From assembly GCA_963755055.1 (NCBI GenBank), contig CAVWIS010000006.1, positions 186,001 through 250,000 on the forward strand: a stretch of DNA of 64,000 nt. Reading direction: 5' to 3'. The notes below the pieces were generated by a model. That model did not search any database. It was given only the letters and a program-made list of their open reading frames with translations, and was not told the origin of the DNA. The position numbers were made by a program, and so were the translations under genes. The stretch comes from AP-16 sp963755055 (GTDB taxonomy: Bacteria; Pseudomonadota; Alphaproteobacteria; Rhizobiales; Xanthobacteraceae). Below, piece after piece: positions 19,123-27,260 of this stretch (within the stretch, counting starts at the first letter, position 1; the number at the start of each line of letters is the position of its first letter).

Positions 19123-19832
19123 TCAATGATTCATGCCTTGGCCGCCGTCGAGATAGATGGTCTCTCCGGTGAGGAAGCCGATTTCGGTCGGTGAACAGCG
19201 ACGCGACCAGCCGCGCCACCTCGTCCGGCCGCCCGGGGCGAGCAACTGGAATGCGCTGCTCCAGCCAGCGCTTGGCCTTGTCTTCGGCGAGAAAACTGCG
19301 GTTGAGATCGGTCTCGATGTAGCCGGGCGCCACATTCAGCACCCGTATGGCATCGCGCGCCCATTCCACGGCAAGGCAGCGCGTGATGGCGCCGACGGCC
19401 GCCTTCGAAGCGCAATAGGCAACGTTGCTGTGCAACGCCGAGCTTGTCGAAGAACGAGCCGATATTGACGATAAGGCCGCCGTTCGCGGCCCGGAGATGC
19501 GGATAGGCCTCGCGGCTGGCGACCAGGACCGAGGTCGCATTGAGCCGCATCAGCCGTTCGAAGTCGCCGGCCGACAATTCATGCGACGGCGCTTCCTCGT
19601 GCTGACCGGCATTGTTGACGAGACCGACCAGACGTTCACGGCTTGCTATGCGGCGAATGACGCTGCCGATCGCCGCTTCGTCGGTCATATCGCAGGCATA
19701 CCCCTCGCCGGTGGCCGTCGTGCCGGAGCGCGACAGGCCGGCAATGCACCAGCCGTCGGCTGCCAGTGCGCGGGCGATTGCCGCGCCGATGCCGCGGCTC
19801 GCGCCGGTTACCACGATCACGCCGTCACGCAT
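19123..19832 (-). pseudogene. SDR-family dehydrogenase with two frame breaks
   Basis: The ATG at 19832 starts MRDGVIVVTGASRGIGAAIA with the TGxxxGIG cofactor motif. GLVNNAGQHEEAPSH and GGLIVNIGSFFDK follow. After a break near 19437 the frame resumes at LHSNVAYCASKAAVGAITR with the YxxxK catalytic pair, then NVAPGYIETDLNRSFL. A second break near 19188 precedes GFLTGETIYLDGGQGMNH and a TGA at 19123. Each break is repaired by removing one base. It lies 5 bases before the acyl-CoA dehydrogenase start and overlaps the enoyl-CoA hydratase stop by 8 bases. It would oxidise a hydroxyl or reduce a keto group of the pathway intermediate. Confidence 0.8.
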
Positions 19833-20592
19833 CGTGGAACCTCGGCGGTCGCTTCTCGATGAATGCCGCGATCCCTTCCGCCGCGTCTTCGGTGCGATAG
19901 GAGAGCGTCGAGAGATCGGCCTCGATCTTCAGCCCTTCGTGCAACGGAACATCGAGCGCCCGCTGAACGGCCTCGCGCGCAAAGCCCAGCGCCGGGAGGC
20001 TATAGCCGATGAAGCTCTTGGCGAAACCGATCCCCGCCTCGACGGGATCGCCGTCGATCAGCCGGTTGACCAGGCCGATGCGCTCCGCTTCCACAGCATC
20101 GACGGTCCGTCCCGTCAGAATCATGTCGAGAGCGCGCGCTTCGCCGATGACGCGCGGCAAACGCTGCGTGCCGCCATAGCCCGGAATGAGGCCGAGCTTG
20201 ATCTCCGGCAATCCCATCTTGGCATTGGGGGTTGCCAGCCGGAACGTGCAGGCGAGCGCGAGCTCGAGCCCGCCGCCGAATGCATATCCATTGATCACCG
20301 CGATCGACGGCATGGGCAAGGTGTCGAGCCGCGCGAACACGGCCTGTCCGGATTCGACGGCGCGCTTCTCGGCCATCATGCCGCGGCCTTTGAGCTCCTT
20401 GATATCAGCTCCGGCGCAGAACGCCTTGGACCCGGCACCGGTGATGATCAGGGCGCGGGCCTTGGACTCCGCGACACGCTCGAATGTCGCCGCGATGTCG
20501 CGAACCACCGCGAACGACAGCGCATTGAGCGCTTCGGGACGGTTCAACGTCATCGCGGCGCAATCATCGCGAAAGGAAAGATCGACCGACAT
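19825..20592 (-). CDS. Enoyl-CoA hydratase/isomerase family protein
   Basis: 255 residues of the crotonase fold. LNRPEALNALSFAVVRDI, GSKAFCAGADIKELKG (oxyanion-hole region), INGYAFGGGLELALACTFRL and MGLPEIKLGLIPGYGGTQRLPR match canonical enoyl-CoA hydratases, with the catalytic glutamates of the GLPEIKLG region present. It starts at 20592 with a TGATG overlap to the ligase stop. In the operon it would hydrate the unsaturated intermediate made by the acyl-CoA dehydrogenase. Confidence 0.92.
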   Translation of the reverse strand: MSVDLSFRDDCAAMTLNRPEALNALSFAVVRDIAATFERVAESKARALIITGAGSKAFCAGADIKELKGRGMMAEKRAVESGQAVFARLDTLPMPSIAVINGYAFGGGLELALACTFRLATPNAKMGLPEIKLGLIPGYGGTQRLPRVIGEARALDMILTGRTVDAVEAERIGLVNRLIDGDPVEAGIGFAKSFIGYSLPALGFAREAVQRALDVPLHEGLKIEADLSTLSYRTEDAAEGIAAFIEKRPPRFHDA

Positions 20593-22214
20593 CACGCAAC
20601 CTCCGCGGCCTTGAAGCGGATCGCGATCGGCGTGAATTCGCCGCCCCGCGTCCGCTCGACCAGCTCCCGTTTCAGGATCTTGCCGCTGGCAGTGAGCGGA
20701 AACGCGTCGACACGCAGGAAATATTCCGGCATGTCGAACTTCGAGAGACCTTGCGCATCGAGATGCGCCAGCAAGGCTTCGGGGCCGACGCTGCCGATAA
20801 CCGCGATGCAGGCCTTCTCGCCCAGCCGCTCGTCCGAGACCGGAAAGACCGCCACCCGCTCGATCTGCGCATGCCGCAGCGCAAGCGCCTCGATATGGGC
20901 CGGGTAGATGTTGTGCCCTCCGCGAATGATCAGGTCCTTGAGCCGCCCCTCGATACGCAGATTGCCGGCTGCATCGAGCACGCCGAGATCGCCGGAGAAA
21001 AACCAGCCCTCGCGGTTGAAGCAGGCCTCGGTGCCCTCCTGATTGCCGAAATAACCGAGCATCAGGGCGGCACCCCGGCCCGCAATGTGGCCGACCGTCC
21101 CGATCGGCACTTCGCGATCGGGATCGACAGGATCGAACAATCTGACCTCGTAGCCGGGTCCGCCCCGTCCGCAGGTGGTGACGATGACGGCGGTCGGATC
21201 GCTCGGATGCGTGTACTGGTGCGAGGAATTCTCCGTCATGCCATAGACGTTCTGTGGCTTGATGCCCTGGCGCACGAAAGCTTCGCAGGTCGACGGCGGG
21301 ATCGGGGCGCCGGCCATGTAGAAGACTTCGACTTTTCCCAGGCGTGCCAGCCCGCGGCGGGCCTGCTCGGCCAGCAGATCCATGGCATGGGTCGGCACAC
21401 CCATGACATACGTGGCTTCCGTCTCCAGCAACCAATCGAGCCGCGACGAGCCGGCCGGAGGATCATCGAGGATCAAGGTGCAGCCGGCGAGCAACCATTG
21501 TGCGACCGCTACCCAGGCGATGTGGTGCGACAAAGGGCTCAGGGTCAGAATGCGCGTGTGGTGATCGTGGCCCCAGTCGCGCACCATATCGCGCGCATTG
21601 GCGAACAGCGTGTTGTCGGAATGCATGACGCATTTGGGCGTACCGGTCGTGCCCGACGTAAACGCCAGATAGCGCACGCTGTCGGGATCATCCCACATGG
21701 GAGCCGAGCGCGGCGTCGCGCGTGGCGCCGGCAGATGCGACGGCTCGTAAACCTTGCGCAACGATGGGACGCCAGCGAGAACCTTGCCGAAATCCACCTT
21801 GGCACGGTCGGCGCCCCAGCCGGGCTCGGTAAACAGCACGCGCGTCGACAGCCGGTTGAGCAGCGTGCCGATCTCCCCGCATGTATGCGTGCGATGGAGC
21901 GACGGGTTGCAGGCATAGCCTTCGCGCGCGCAGGCCAGGAACGCCACCACCGCCTCCAGGCGGTTCGACATCCAGATCGACACGCGGTCGCCGGGGCCCA
22001 GGCCTTGCGCCGAAAGATCGTCCGCGACCGCATCGGCCCAGAGCTGCAACGCCGACCAGGTGATGGTGCGGCTTCCGTCTTGCGCCGCCATCGCCTGCGG
22101 CCGCTCGGCTGCCTGGCGCACCAGCAACCCGTAGAACGTCTCGTCACGCCACAACCCGCGCTCGTACCAGAGACGCGCGTTGCGCGGGCTGTGCAAGGTC
22201 AGAAACGTACCCAT
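20592..22214 (-). CDS. AMP-forming acyl-CoA synthetase/ligase
   Basis: 540 residues. The ATP/AMP signature is YLAFTSGTTGTPKCVMHSDN. Other landmarks are PLSHHIAWVAVAQWL, YGMTENSSHQYTHPSDP, GWFFSGDLGVLDAAGNLRI, GRLKDLIIRGGHNIYP and the C-terminal lysine in LTASGKILKRELVER. The HQYTHP segment resembles alicyclic and cyclohexanecarboxylate-type CoA ligases, which fits the BadI-like neighbour, but the assignment is tentative. This is the presumed entry step that activates the free acid. The ATG lies one base from the stop of the BadI-like gene. Confidence 0.92.
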   Translation of the reverse strand: MGTFLTLHSPRNARLWYERGLWRDETFYGLLVRQAAERPQAMAAQDGSRTITWSALQLWADAVADDLSAQGLGPGDRVSIWMSNRLEAVVAFLACAREGYACNPSLHRTHTCGEIGTLLNRLSTRVLFTEPGWGADRAKVDFGKVLAGVPSLRKVYEPSHLPAPRATPRSAPMWDDPDSVRYLAFTSGTTGTPKCVMHSDNTLFANARDMVRDWGHDHHTRILTLSPLSHHIAWVAVAQWLLAGCTLILDDPPAGSSRLDWLLETEATYVMGVPTHAMDLLAEQARRGLARLGKVEVFYMAGAPIPPSTCEAFVRQGIKPQNVYGMTENSSHQYTHPSDPTAVIVTTCGRGGPGYEVRLFDPVDPDREVPIGTVGHIAGRGAALMLGYFGNQEGTEACFNREGWFFSGDLGVLDAAGNLRIEGRLKDLIIRGGHNIYPAHIEALALRHAQIERVAVFPVSDERLGEKACIAVIGSVGPEALLAHLDAQGLSKFDMPEYFLRVDAFPLTASGKILKRELVERTRGGEFTPIAIRFKAAEVA

Positions 22215-22994
22215 CTATCGGCCGAATTTGCTCGCGTCCGGCTTGCGCTTCTCGCCGAAGGCGCGCGAAAGCTCTGTGCTCTCCTCGCTGTCCAGATAGC
22301 CACGCAACAGAAGATCGTGCGCCATCCGGGCGAGCCCGCCGACGCCGCCATGGCGCGCATTGAATGCCGCCTTGACCGAAGCCAGCGCGAATGCGCCGCG
22401 TTCGGCCACCTCGAGCGCGTACTTGCGCGTCTCATCCTTCAATTGATCGTCGGGGACGACCTTGTTGATAAGCCCGAGCGCGAGCGCCTCGTCGGCAGGG
22501 ATTCTTGGATTGCGATACCAGATCTCCTTCGCCCTTTTCTTGCCGACGAGATCTTCCAGGTACCAGGTGCCGTAGCCCGCATCGAACGAGCCCATCATCG
22601 GACCAACCTGGCGAAACACGGCGCTCTTCTTGGCGATGGTGAGATCGCACACCATCTGCAGCACGTTGCCGCCGCCCACGGCAAATCCATTGACCGACGC
22701 GATCACCGGCTTCTGCAACCTATCGATCGCCTCGTACATTTCGAGCGTCGGCAGGACACCGGCGTAGAGCATGGTGTCCTCCATTCCCTCCTTGCGCCCG
22801 CCGATGCAAAAGAAGCGGTCGCCGGCGCCCGTGAGCACGATCACTCGGGTCCGCGTCTCGCGCCGGATGCCCTCGACGCAATCGCGGATCTCGTGACACG
22901 TGACAGCCGTGAACATGTTGCCGTCGTCGGGACGATTGAGCGTAATCGTGCCGATCGGACCGTCTTCCTGGTACAGGATCGTTGCAAACCCCAA
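22215..22994 (-). CDS. BadI/MenB-like crotonase (2-ketocyclohexanecarboxyl-CoA hydrolase-like)
   Basis: About 259 residues. VNGFAVGGGNVLQMVCDLTI, FRQVGPMMGSFDAGYGTWYL and LVGKKRAKEIWYRN closely follow BadI, the ring-opening hydrolase of anaerobic benzoate/cyclohexanecarboxylate degradation, and its relative MenB. The TTG at 22994 is preferred because a GAGGAGAG lies 5 bases upstream and the length then matches BadI. An in-frame ATG at 23132 would add 46 residues with no resemblance to the family. BadI hydrolytically cleaves a cyclic beta-keto acyl-CoA to a linear dicarboxyl-CoA; here the ring substrate is unknown. Confidence 0.85.
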   Translation of the reverse strand: MGFATILYQEDGPIGTITLNRPDDGNMFTAVTCHEIRDCVEGIRRETRTRVIVLTGAGDRFFCIGGRKEGMEDTMLYAGVLPTLEMYEAIDRLQKPVIASVNGFAVGGGNVLQMVCDLTIAKKSAVFRQVGPMMGSFDAGYGTWYLEDLVGKKRAKEIWYRNPRIPADEALALGLINKVVPDDQLKDETRKYALEVAERGAFALASVKAAFNARHGGVGGLARMAHDLLLRGYLDSEESTELSRAFGEKRKPDASKFGR

Positions 22995-23140
22995 TGGACT
23001 CTCCTCGGATTTCACCGCCACCCGCAGTTTCTCTCGCCGTCGTACCGCTCCACCTTCAATCCTACCGCAGGTGAAGGCACCTGACACCCCCCGCGCCATG
23101 CGCGCAGCAATAGGCAGGCAGTCCCAACTCATGCACGCCC

Positions 23141-24196
23141 TTACCGCGACGCTTCGTCCGCCAAGGCGCGCGCGGCTTCCAGCGGACTTGCGGTGCCCTC
23201 GGCGATGCGCTCGATCCAGGAAGTGACCGGGGTGGGAAACTTGTCCGTCCCTGTTGTGCGTGCGTAGGGCGCAAGCAGCAATGCCGAGAGCGCGCGCATG
23301 ATCTGCGCATAGGCGCGCTCCCGGGTGCGCTGGTGCCGGCGGCCACTCCGGTCGCTCCAGGCAATGAAATTGTCGACCGTCGCGGCAACTTCCCGCACGC
23401 CGACGCTCTCCGTGGCGACCACGCGCAGCACCGGCGGCACCCAGGTCGAATCGTCTGCCGCCGCATCGCCGTGGCGCCGTCGCAACGCCGCCACTCCCGG
23501 CGTGTCGGGATGTCGCGACGGCACCGCCGCGACGGCGGCGCTGCGCACATTGACGCCCGGATCGCCCATGTAGGCCGCCGCCAGCGAGCGTTCGATTGTC
23601 CGTGCGGCATCTTCGGCGCCCGGCAAGTCCGCCTTGTTGACGCAGAACACGTCGCCGATCTCCATCAGCCCCGCCTTCGACGCCTGAACGCCGTCGCCGA
23701 GGCCGGGCACGGTGACCACCACGGTGCAGTCGGCGGTTTCATGGATCTCGATGTCGGACTGGCCAGCGCCGACCGTCTCCACCAGCACCCGCCGGAATCC
23801 AAACAGACTCAACACCGCGATGAGGTCGGTCGCGGTCTCGCTCATGCCCCCGACGTGGCCGCGCGCCGAGAGGCTGCGGAAATAGGTGTTCGCAAGACCG
23901 ACGCTGCGCGTGCGGCGGATGCGGTCGCCAAGCACCGCACCGCCGGAATAGGGGCTCGACGGATCGATCGCGAGGACGGCAACACGTTCGCCCGATTGCG
24001 CCCACAGCGCGGTGAGCGCGTCGACCAACGTCGACTTTCCGGCCCCCGGCGGCCCGGTGATGCCGATCACGCTCGCCCAGCGCTGCCCGCGATAGGCCTG
24101 CTCGAGGATCCGCTCGTAGCCGTCCGACTGGTTCTCGACCGTGCTGATCGCGCGCGCGATGCGGCGCAATTCGCCCGCCTCGATTGCGTCAGACAT
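23141..24196 (-). CDS. meaB: MeaB/ArgK-family GTPase, chaperone of the B12 mutase
   Basis: 351 residues. The P-loop is GPPGAGKST at residues 48-56, switch motif VETVGAGQSDIEIHETAD, and NKAD in FCVNKADLPGAEDA. MeaB-family G3E GTPases gate cobalamin loading and protect or reactivate methylmalonyl-CoA-type mutases. The gene overlaps the B12-binding subunit by 8 bases, so the chaperone is made with its client. A TAA ends it 146 bases before the preferred BadI start. Confidence 0.94.
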   Translation of the reverse strand: MSDAIEAGELRRIARAISTVENQSDGYERILEQAYRGQRWASVIGITGPPGAGKSTLVDALTALWAQSGERVAVLAIDPSSPYSGGAVLGDRIRRTRSVGLANTYFRSLSARGHVGGMSETATDLIAVLSLFGFRRVLVETVGAGQSDIEIHETADCTVVVTVPGLGDGVQASKAGLMEIGDVFCVNKADLPGAEDAARTIERSLAAAYMGDPGVNVRSAAVAAVPSRHPDTPGVAALRRRHGDAAADDSTWVPPVLRVVATESVGVREVAATVDNFIAWSDRSGRRHQRTRERAYAQIMRALSALLLAPYARTTGTDKFPTPVTSWIERIAEGTASPLEAARALADEASR

Positions 24197-24611
24197 GCGT
24201 GGTTTCCTGGTTCAGGAACGCCACGATCTCGGCGATGGACGTGCCCGACAGGAACACCTGGGCGATGCCGTTCGCTTCGAGCCCGGGAATGTCCTCCTGG
24301 GGGATGACGCCGCCGGCGATGATGCGGATGTCGCCTGCGCCCTGCTCGTCGAGCAGCCTGCGCAGCTTGGGCAGCAGCACATGATGGGCGCCCGAGAGGA
24401 TGCTGACGCCGATCCAATCGACGTCCTCCTCGATCGCCGCGCGAACCACCTCCTCGGTGGTACGCCGCAAGCCGGTGTAGATCACCTCCATGCCGGCGTC
24501 GAGCAGCCCGCGCGCGACGACGCGGGCGCCGACGTCGTGGCCGTCGAGCCCGACCTTGGCGATCAGCACGCGCGTTCGCCGGCGTTGCGCGGCTTTCGAC
24601 GTGGGCGGCAT
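24189..24611 (-). CDS. Cobalamin-binding subunit of an acyl-CoA mutase
   Basis: 140 residues. D23-G-H25-D-V-G28 in VGLDGHDVGARVV is the base-off B12 motif, with H25 as the lower axial ligand. SILSGAHHVLLPKLRRLL and the IIAGGVIPQED glycine-rich motif complete the flavodoxin-like domain. The size matches separate small subunits of isobutyryl-CoA and 2-hydroxyisobutyryl-CoA mutases rather than the fused methylmalonyl-CoA mutase. Its ATG overlaps the large-subunit stop (TGATG). Confidence 0.94.
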   Translation of the reverse strand: MPPTSKAAQRRRTRVLIAKVGLDGHDVGARVVARGLLDAGMEVIYTGLRRTTEEVVRAAIEEDVDWIGVSILSGAHHVLLPKLRRLLDEQGAGDIRIIAGGVIPQEDIPGLEANGIAQVFLSGTSIAEIVAFLNQETTHV

Positions 24612-26326
24612 CAGAAATCCGTCGACGGCACGAAGGTGCCGTACCGGCGCCGCCATATGTCGACGATCTCTCCCACCGTCGCATAGGCGCGCACGGCCTC
24701 CAGCACGCTCGGCACGACGTTGCGATCCTCTGCGCATGCGCGGTCGACCTCGGCCAGCGCTGCGCTCACGCGCTTGCTGTCGCGCTCGGTCTTCACCCGC
24801 GCCAGCCGGGCGAGCTGGCGCTCGGCCGCCGTCGCATCGCCGCGGAAGGCGGTGTTCGGCACGTTGGGCTTCTGCGGCCACTTGTTGACCGTAATCCAGG
24901 GGCGTTCGCCTGAGTCGATCGCGCGCTGGCGCCGCACCGCGCCCTCGGTCATGACGCCGCGGCCGAACCCGGTGGCGATCACGGCGAGCGCGCCGCCGAC
25001 GCGCTCGATCTGCGCCATGCCGTCGAGGATCTGCTTCTCCACCTGCGATGTGAGCGTCTCCACGTAATAGGAGCCGCCGAGCGGGTCGACCGTATCCGAG
25101 AATCCGTGCTCGTGAGCGAGGATCTGCAGCGTGCGCAATGCCACCCGCGCGGAGTTCTCGTTCGGCGTCGACACCGCCTCGTCGTAGCCCGCGAGATAGA
25201 CGTAGCTCGCGCCGCCCAGCACATAGGCGAGCGTGCCGAACGCCGTGCGCGGGATGTTGTTGAGGGGCTCGGCGAGCGCCTCCTGGCCGTGGCCGTAGAC
25301 GGTGGTGCGGCAGGCCATCGCCTCGGGCCGGGTCGCGCCGTAGGTCTCCTTCATCAGCCGCGCCCAGATGCGGCGCAGCGCGCGCAGGTTGGCGATGGAG
25401 ATGAAGAAATCGTGCCGCTCGTCGGGGAACATGTGCAGGAGCGGCGCCACCTGGTCGATGGAATAGCCCTGCGCGAGTAAAAGCTCGACGTAGTGGCGGA
25501 CATTGGCGAGGGCGATCGCCGTGCCCATGCTCGATCCTGCGCCGCCGGCGTTGATGTGGTTGACGCAGACCGTCATGGGTGACCAGTTGGGCGCGTGCTC
25601 GACGCACCAGGCAACGGCGTCGGTCGCCAGCCTCGCGGCCGGCGCCGGCGGCAGGATCTGCGTGCCGCGCGCGATGTATTCCTTGAGCGGGTCGTTCTGC
25701 AGATTGACCGTGTAGCGGTCCCAGGCGATGCCCTGCTTCTCGCCGAGCGCCGCGTAGAGGGCAAGCACGATCGGGCCGATCGAGTTGCCGAGCGTGCCGA
25801 TCCGCTTGATGCTGTCGGCGGGAATTCCTGCGAACAGCAGCTCCATGTCGGCGAGCGAATCGATGGCAACGCCGACCTGTCCGATCTCCCCGGTCGACAT
25901 CTCATGGTCGGAATCGTAGCCGCACTGGGTCGGCAGATCGAGCGCAACGAGGATCTGCTCGGCGCCGACCTCGATGACCTGGCGGAAGCGCCGGTTGCAG
26001 GCCTCGGCGTCGCCGAAGCCCGAATAAGCCGAGACCACGAACGGGTCGGTCCGGTTCATCCCCGGCCGGTCGCCGCGGGTGAAGGGATACTCCCCGGGAA
26101 AGCCGAGGTCGCGCTGGTAGTCGAAATCGAGGCGGTCGAGATGCGCCGGCGTGTAGAGCGGCTCGACCTCGATCCCGACGTCGGTCACGAAACGGCGCCG
26201 CTCGGGGCGGCCGGCGGCGGGCGCGAAGGCTTCCTTCAGCCAGCGCGCGCTTTCCGCCATGACATCCGTGGCCTGTGTAGGTTGGCTTGCCGCTGCGAGC
26301 GCATCCGGTCGCTTGATGACATTCAT
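24611..26326 (-). CDS. Adenosylcobalamin-dependent acyl-CoA mutase, large (substrate) subunit
   Basis: 571 residues, the TIM-barrel subunit only. The start MNVIKRPDALAAASQPTQ follows GGAGGAAAGG. PFTRGDRPGMN, YDSDHEMSTGEIGQVGVAID, QNDPLKEYIARG and HDFFISIANLRALRRIWARL are family landmarks. By my alignment the residue equivalent to Tyr89 of methylmalonyl-CoA mutase is Asn91, while the carboxylate-binding Arg207 and His244 equivalents are kept as Arg220 and His257. Isobutyryl-type mutases have Gln at the Arg position. The pattern suggests a carboxylated substrate that is not methylmalonyl-CoA. It is the first gene of the operon and no regulator gene is adjacent. Confidence 0.9.
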   Translation of the reverse strand: MNVIKRPDALAAASQPTQATDVMAESARWLKEAFAPAAGRPERRRFVTDVGIEVEPLYTPAHLDRLDFDYQRDLGFPGEYPFTRGDRPGMNRTDPFVVSAYSGFGDAEACNRRFRQVIEVGAEQILVALDLPTQCGYDSDHEMSTGEIGQVGVAIDSLADMELLFAGIPADSIKRIGTLGNSIGPIVLALYAALGEKQGIAWDRYTVNLQNDPLKEYIARGTQILPPAPAARLATDAVAWCVEHAPNWSPMTVCVNHINAGGAGSSMGTAIALANVRHYVELLLAQGYSIDQVAPLLHMFPDERHDFFISIANLRALRRIWARLMKETYGATRPEAMACRTTVYGHGQEALAEPLNNIPRTAFGTLAYVLGGASYVYLAGYDEAVSTPNENSARVALRTLQILAHEHGFSDTVDPLGGSYYVETLTSQVEKQILDGMAQIERVGGALAVIATGFGRGVMTEGAVRRQRAIDSGERPWITVNKWPQKPNVPNTAFRGDATAAERQLARLARVKTERDSKRVSAALAEVDRACAEDRNVVPSVLEAVRAYATVGEIVDIWRRRYGTFVPSTDF

Positions 26327-26399
26327 GGCCTTTCCTCCGGGACCGGCACGCCCGTCCGGGATCGGACCGGCGTTCCGGACGTGAGCATCGTCAGCTTCG

Positions 26400-26525
26400 T
26401 CAGTCCGCCTTCAAACCGAGCTTCTTGATCTGCAGCTCCAGCGATCAATCCGGCTGCTGATGAACGCGTCCAGATCCTCCGGGGCCGAGCTCGTCAGCTC
26501 GATCGCCGAGAGCCGATCGCTCGGA
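26400..26525 (-). pseudogene. C-terminal remnant of a Bug/TctC substrate-binding protein
   Basis: The minus strand reads SDRLSAIELTSSAPEDLDAF followed by ISSRIDRW and, after one missing base near 26433, ELQIKKLGLKAD and a TGA at 26400. The APEDLDAFI...RW...GLKAD pattern is the usual C-terminus of tripartite tricarboxylate transporter binding proteins. Nothing upstream of about 26525 resembles the rest of the gene. It sits directly upstream of the mutase start, in its promoter region. Confidence 0.5.
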
Positions 26526-26618
26526 TTCGGCAGCACCGGTCCATCACGGACGCTGAACTCTACTGCCGCGGCTTGGCGTATTCCAGACCATTCGATTGAG
26601 AAAGAGCTGTGCGCTAAA

Positions 26619-26663
26619 GCATGTTCCGGCGAAGTGGACACCGGTTCGCCGACAAGAACATGC
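26619..26663. repeat. RIME-like intergenic palindrome
   Basis: Outer arms GCATGTTC and GAACATGC and inner arms GGCGAA and TTCGCC enclose GTGGACACCGG. The element (GCATGTTCCGGCGAAGTGG onwards) resembles the widespread Rhizobiales intergenic palindrome that contains an AAAGTGGACACCGGTTTTC-like core. A half copy lies at 12683. It marks the boundary between the mutase promoter region and the duplication island. Confidence 0.6.
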
Positions 26664-26772
26664 GCAAAGCAAGAGTCTACGGCCGTTTCCGGCCGAGGCA
26701 GTTATCAGGTGCGATTCAATGCGGCCCGGAACGGCTGTAGCGCGCGGTCGCTGCGCAACGAGATTGACGAAG

Positions 26773-27209
26773 TTTGACTGCGCCGTATCAGTCCTTCAGC
26801 TCCACCTGCAGCGGCCGCGCCGCCGGCGGCCAGACGCCGCGGTCGATGACCTTGCTGCCCTCGAGCACCAGCCAGCTGCTGGCGCCGTAGTGGCGGATGG
26901 CGGCAGCCTGGCTCAGCGCATCCGCATCCCGTCCCGCCACCACCGGCAGCGGGATGTCGCCGCGATAGCGCGCCGCCCATACCCGGGCGGTGCTGCGGTC
27001 GGCCAATTGATCCGGCGGCGGCGGCAGGCCGGCGCGCTTGAGCACCTCGGCCACCCGGGGCGTGGTGCCGACCAGCAACAGCGGGGCGTTTGCCGCCATC
27101 GCGCCGTCCACATCCGCCGTCCGCCAGCCCGGCGCCAGCAGGCTTGCCGCAATGTCGCGCCCCACGACCGCAACGTCGGCCGCGCTGTCGGCGATCGCCG
27201 TGACCGCAT
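26773..27209 (-). pseudogene. Duplicated 3' end of the M1 peptidase gene
   Basis: About 437 bases nearly identical to 29058-29494, covering the last ~140 residues of the M1 peptidase: DIAASLLAPGWRTADVDGAM, GLPPPPDQL, SQAAAIRHYGASSWLVLEG and WPPAARPLQVELKD with the stop at 26788. The copy starts upstream of the stop codon region (gactgcg-cgtatcagtcc is shared) and breaks abruptly at 27209, where inverted aminotransferase sequence begins. No catalytic domain remains. It has only scattered substitutions, so the duplication is fairly recent. Confidence 0.85.
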
Positions 27210-27210
27210 C

Positions 27211-27257
27211 GGCTCGACGCCACCTATCTGGCATGGGTCGATTTCTCCGGCACCGGC
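27211..27257. repeat. In-place inverted segment of the aminotransferase copy
   Basis: This block reads, on the plus strand, GGCTCGACGCCACCTATCTG and on to TTTCTCCGGCACCGGCC, which is the reverse complement of bases 11580-11626 inside the intact aminotransferase gene (coding for LDATYLAWVDFSGTG). The flanking sequence on its right (GCATCGAG) continues in the normal orientation, so only these 47 bases are flipped. Confidence 0.75.
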
Positions 27258-27260
27258 CTC

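Noticed and set aside
20751..23084. A 777-codon plus-strand open frame across the ligase and BadI-like genes
   Set aside because: Antisense to two well-supported genes with clear motifs; no family features.
22215..23132. Longer form of the BadI-like protein starting at ATG 23132
   Set aside because: The extra 46 residues are unlike the family, and a TTG with GAGGAGAG upstream at 22994 gives the standard length. Not excluded.
26411..26641. A 76-codon minus-strand gene
   Set aside because: Only the last part resembles a TctC C-terminus and it is frameshifted; the N-terminal part reads through the RIME-like repeat. Kept as a remnant only.
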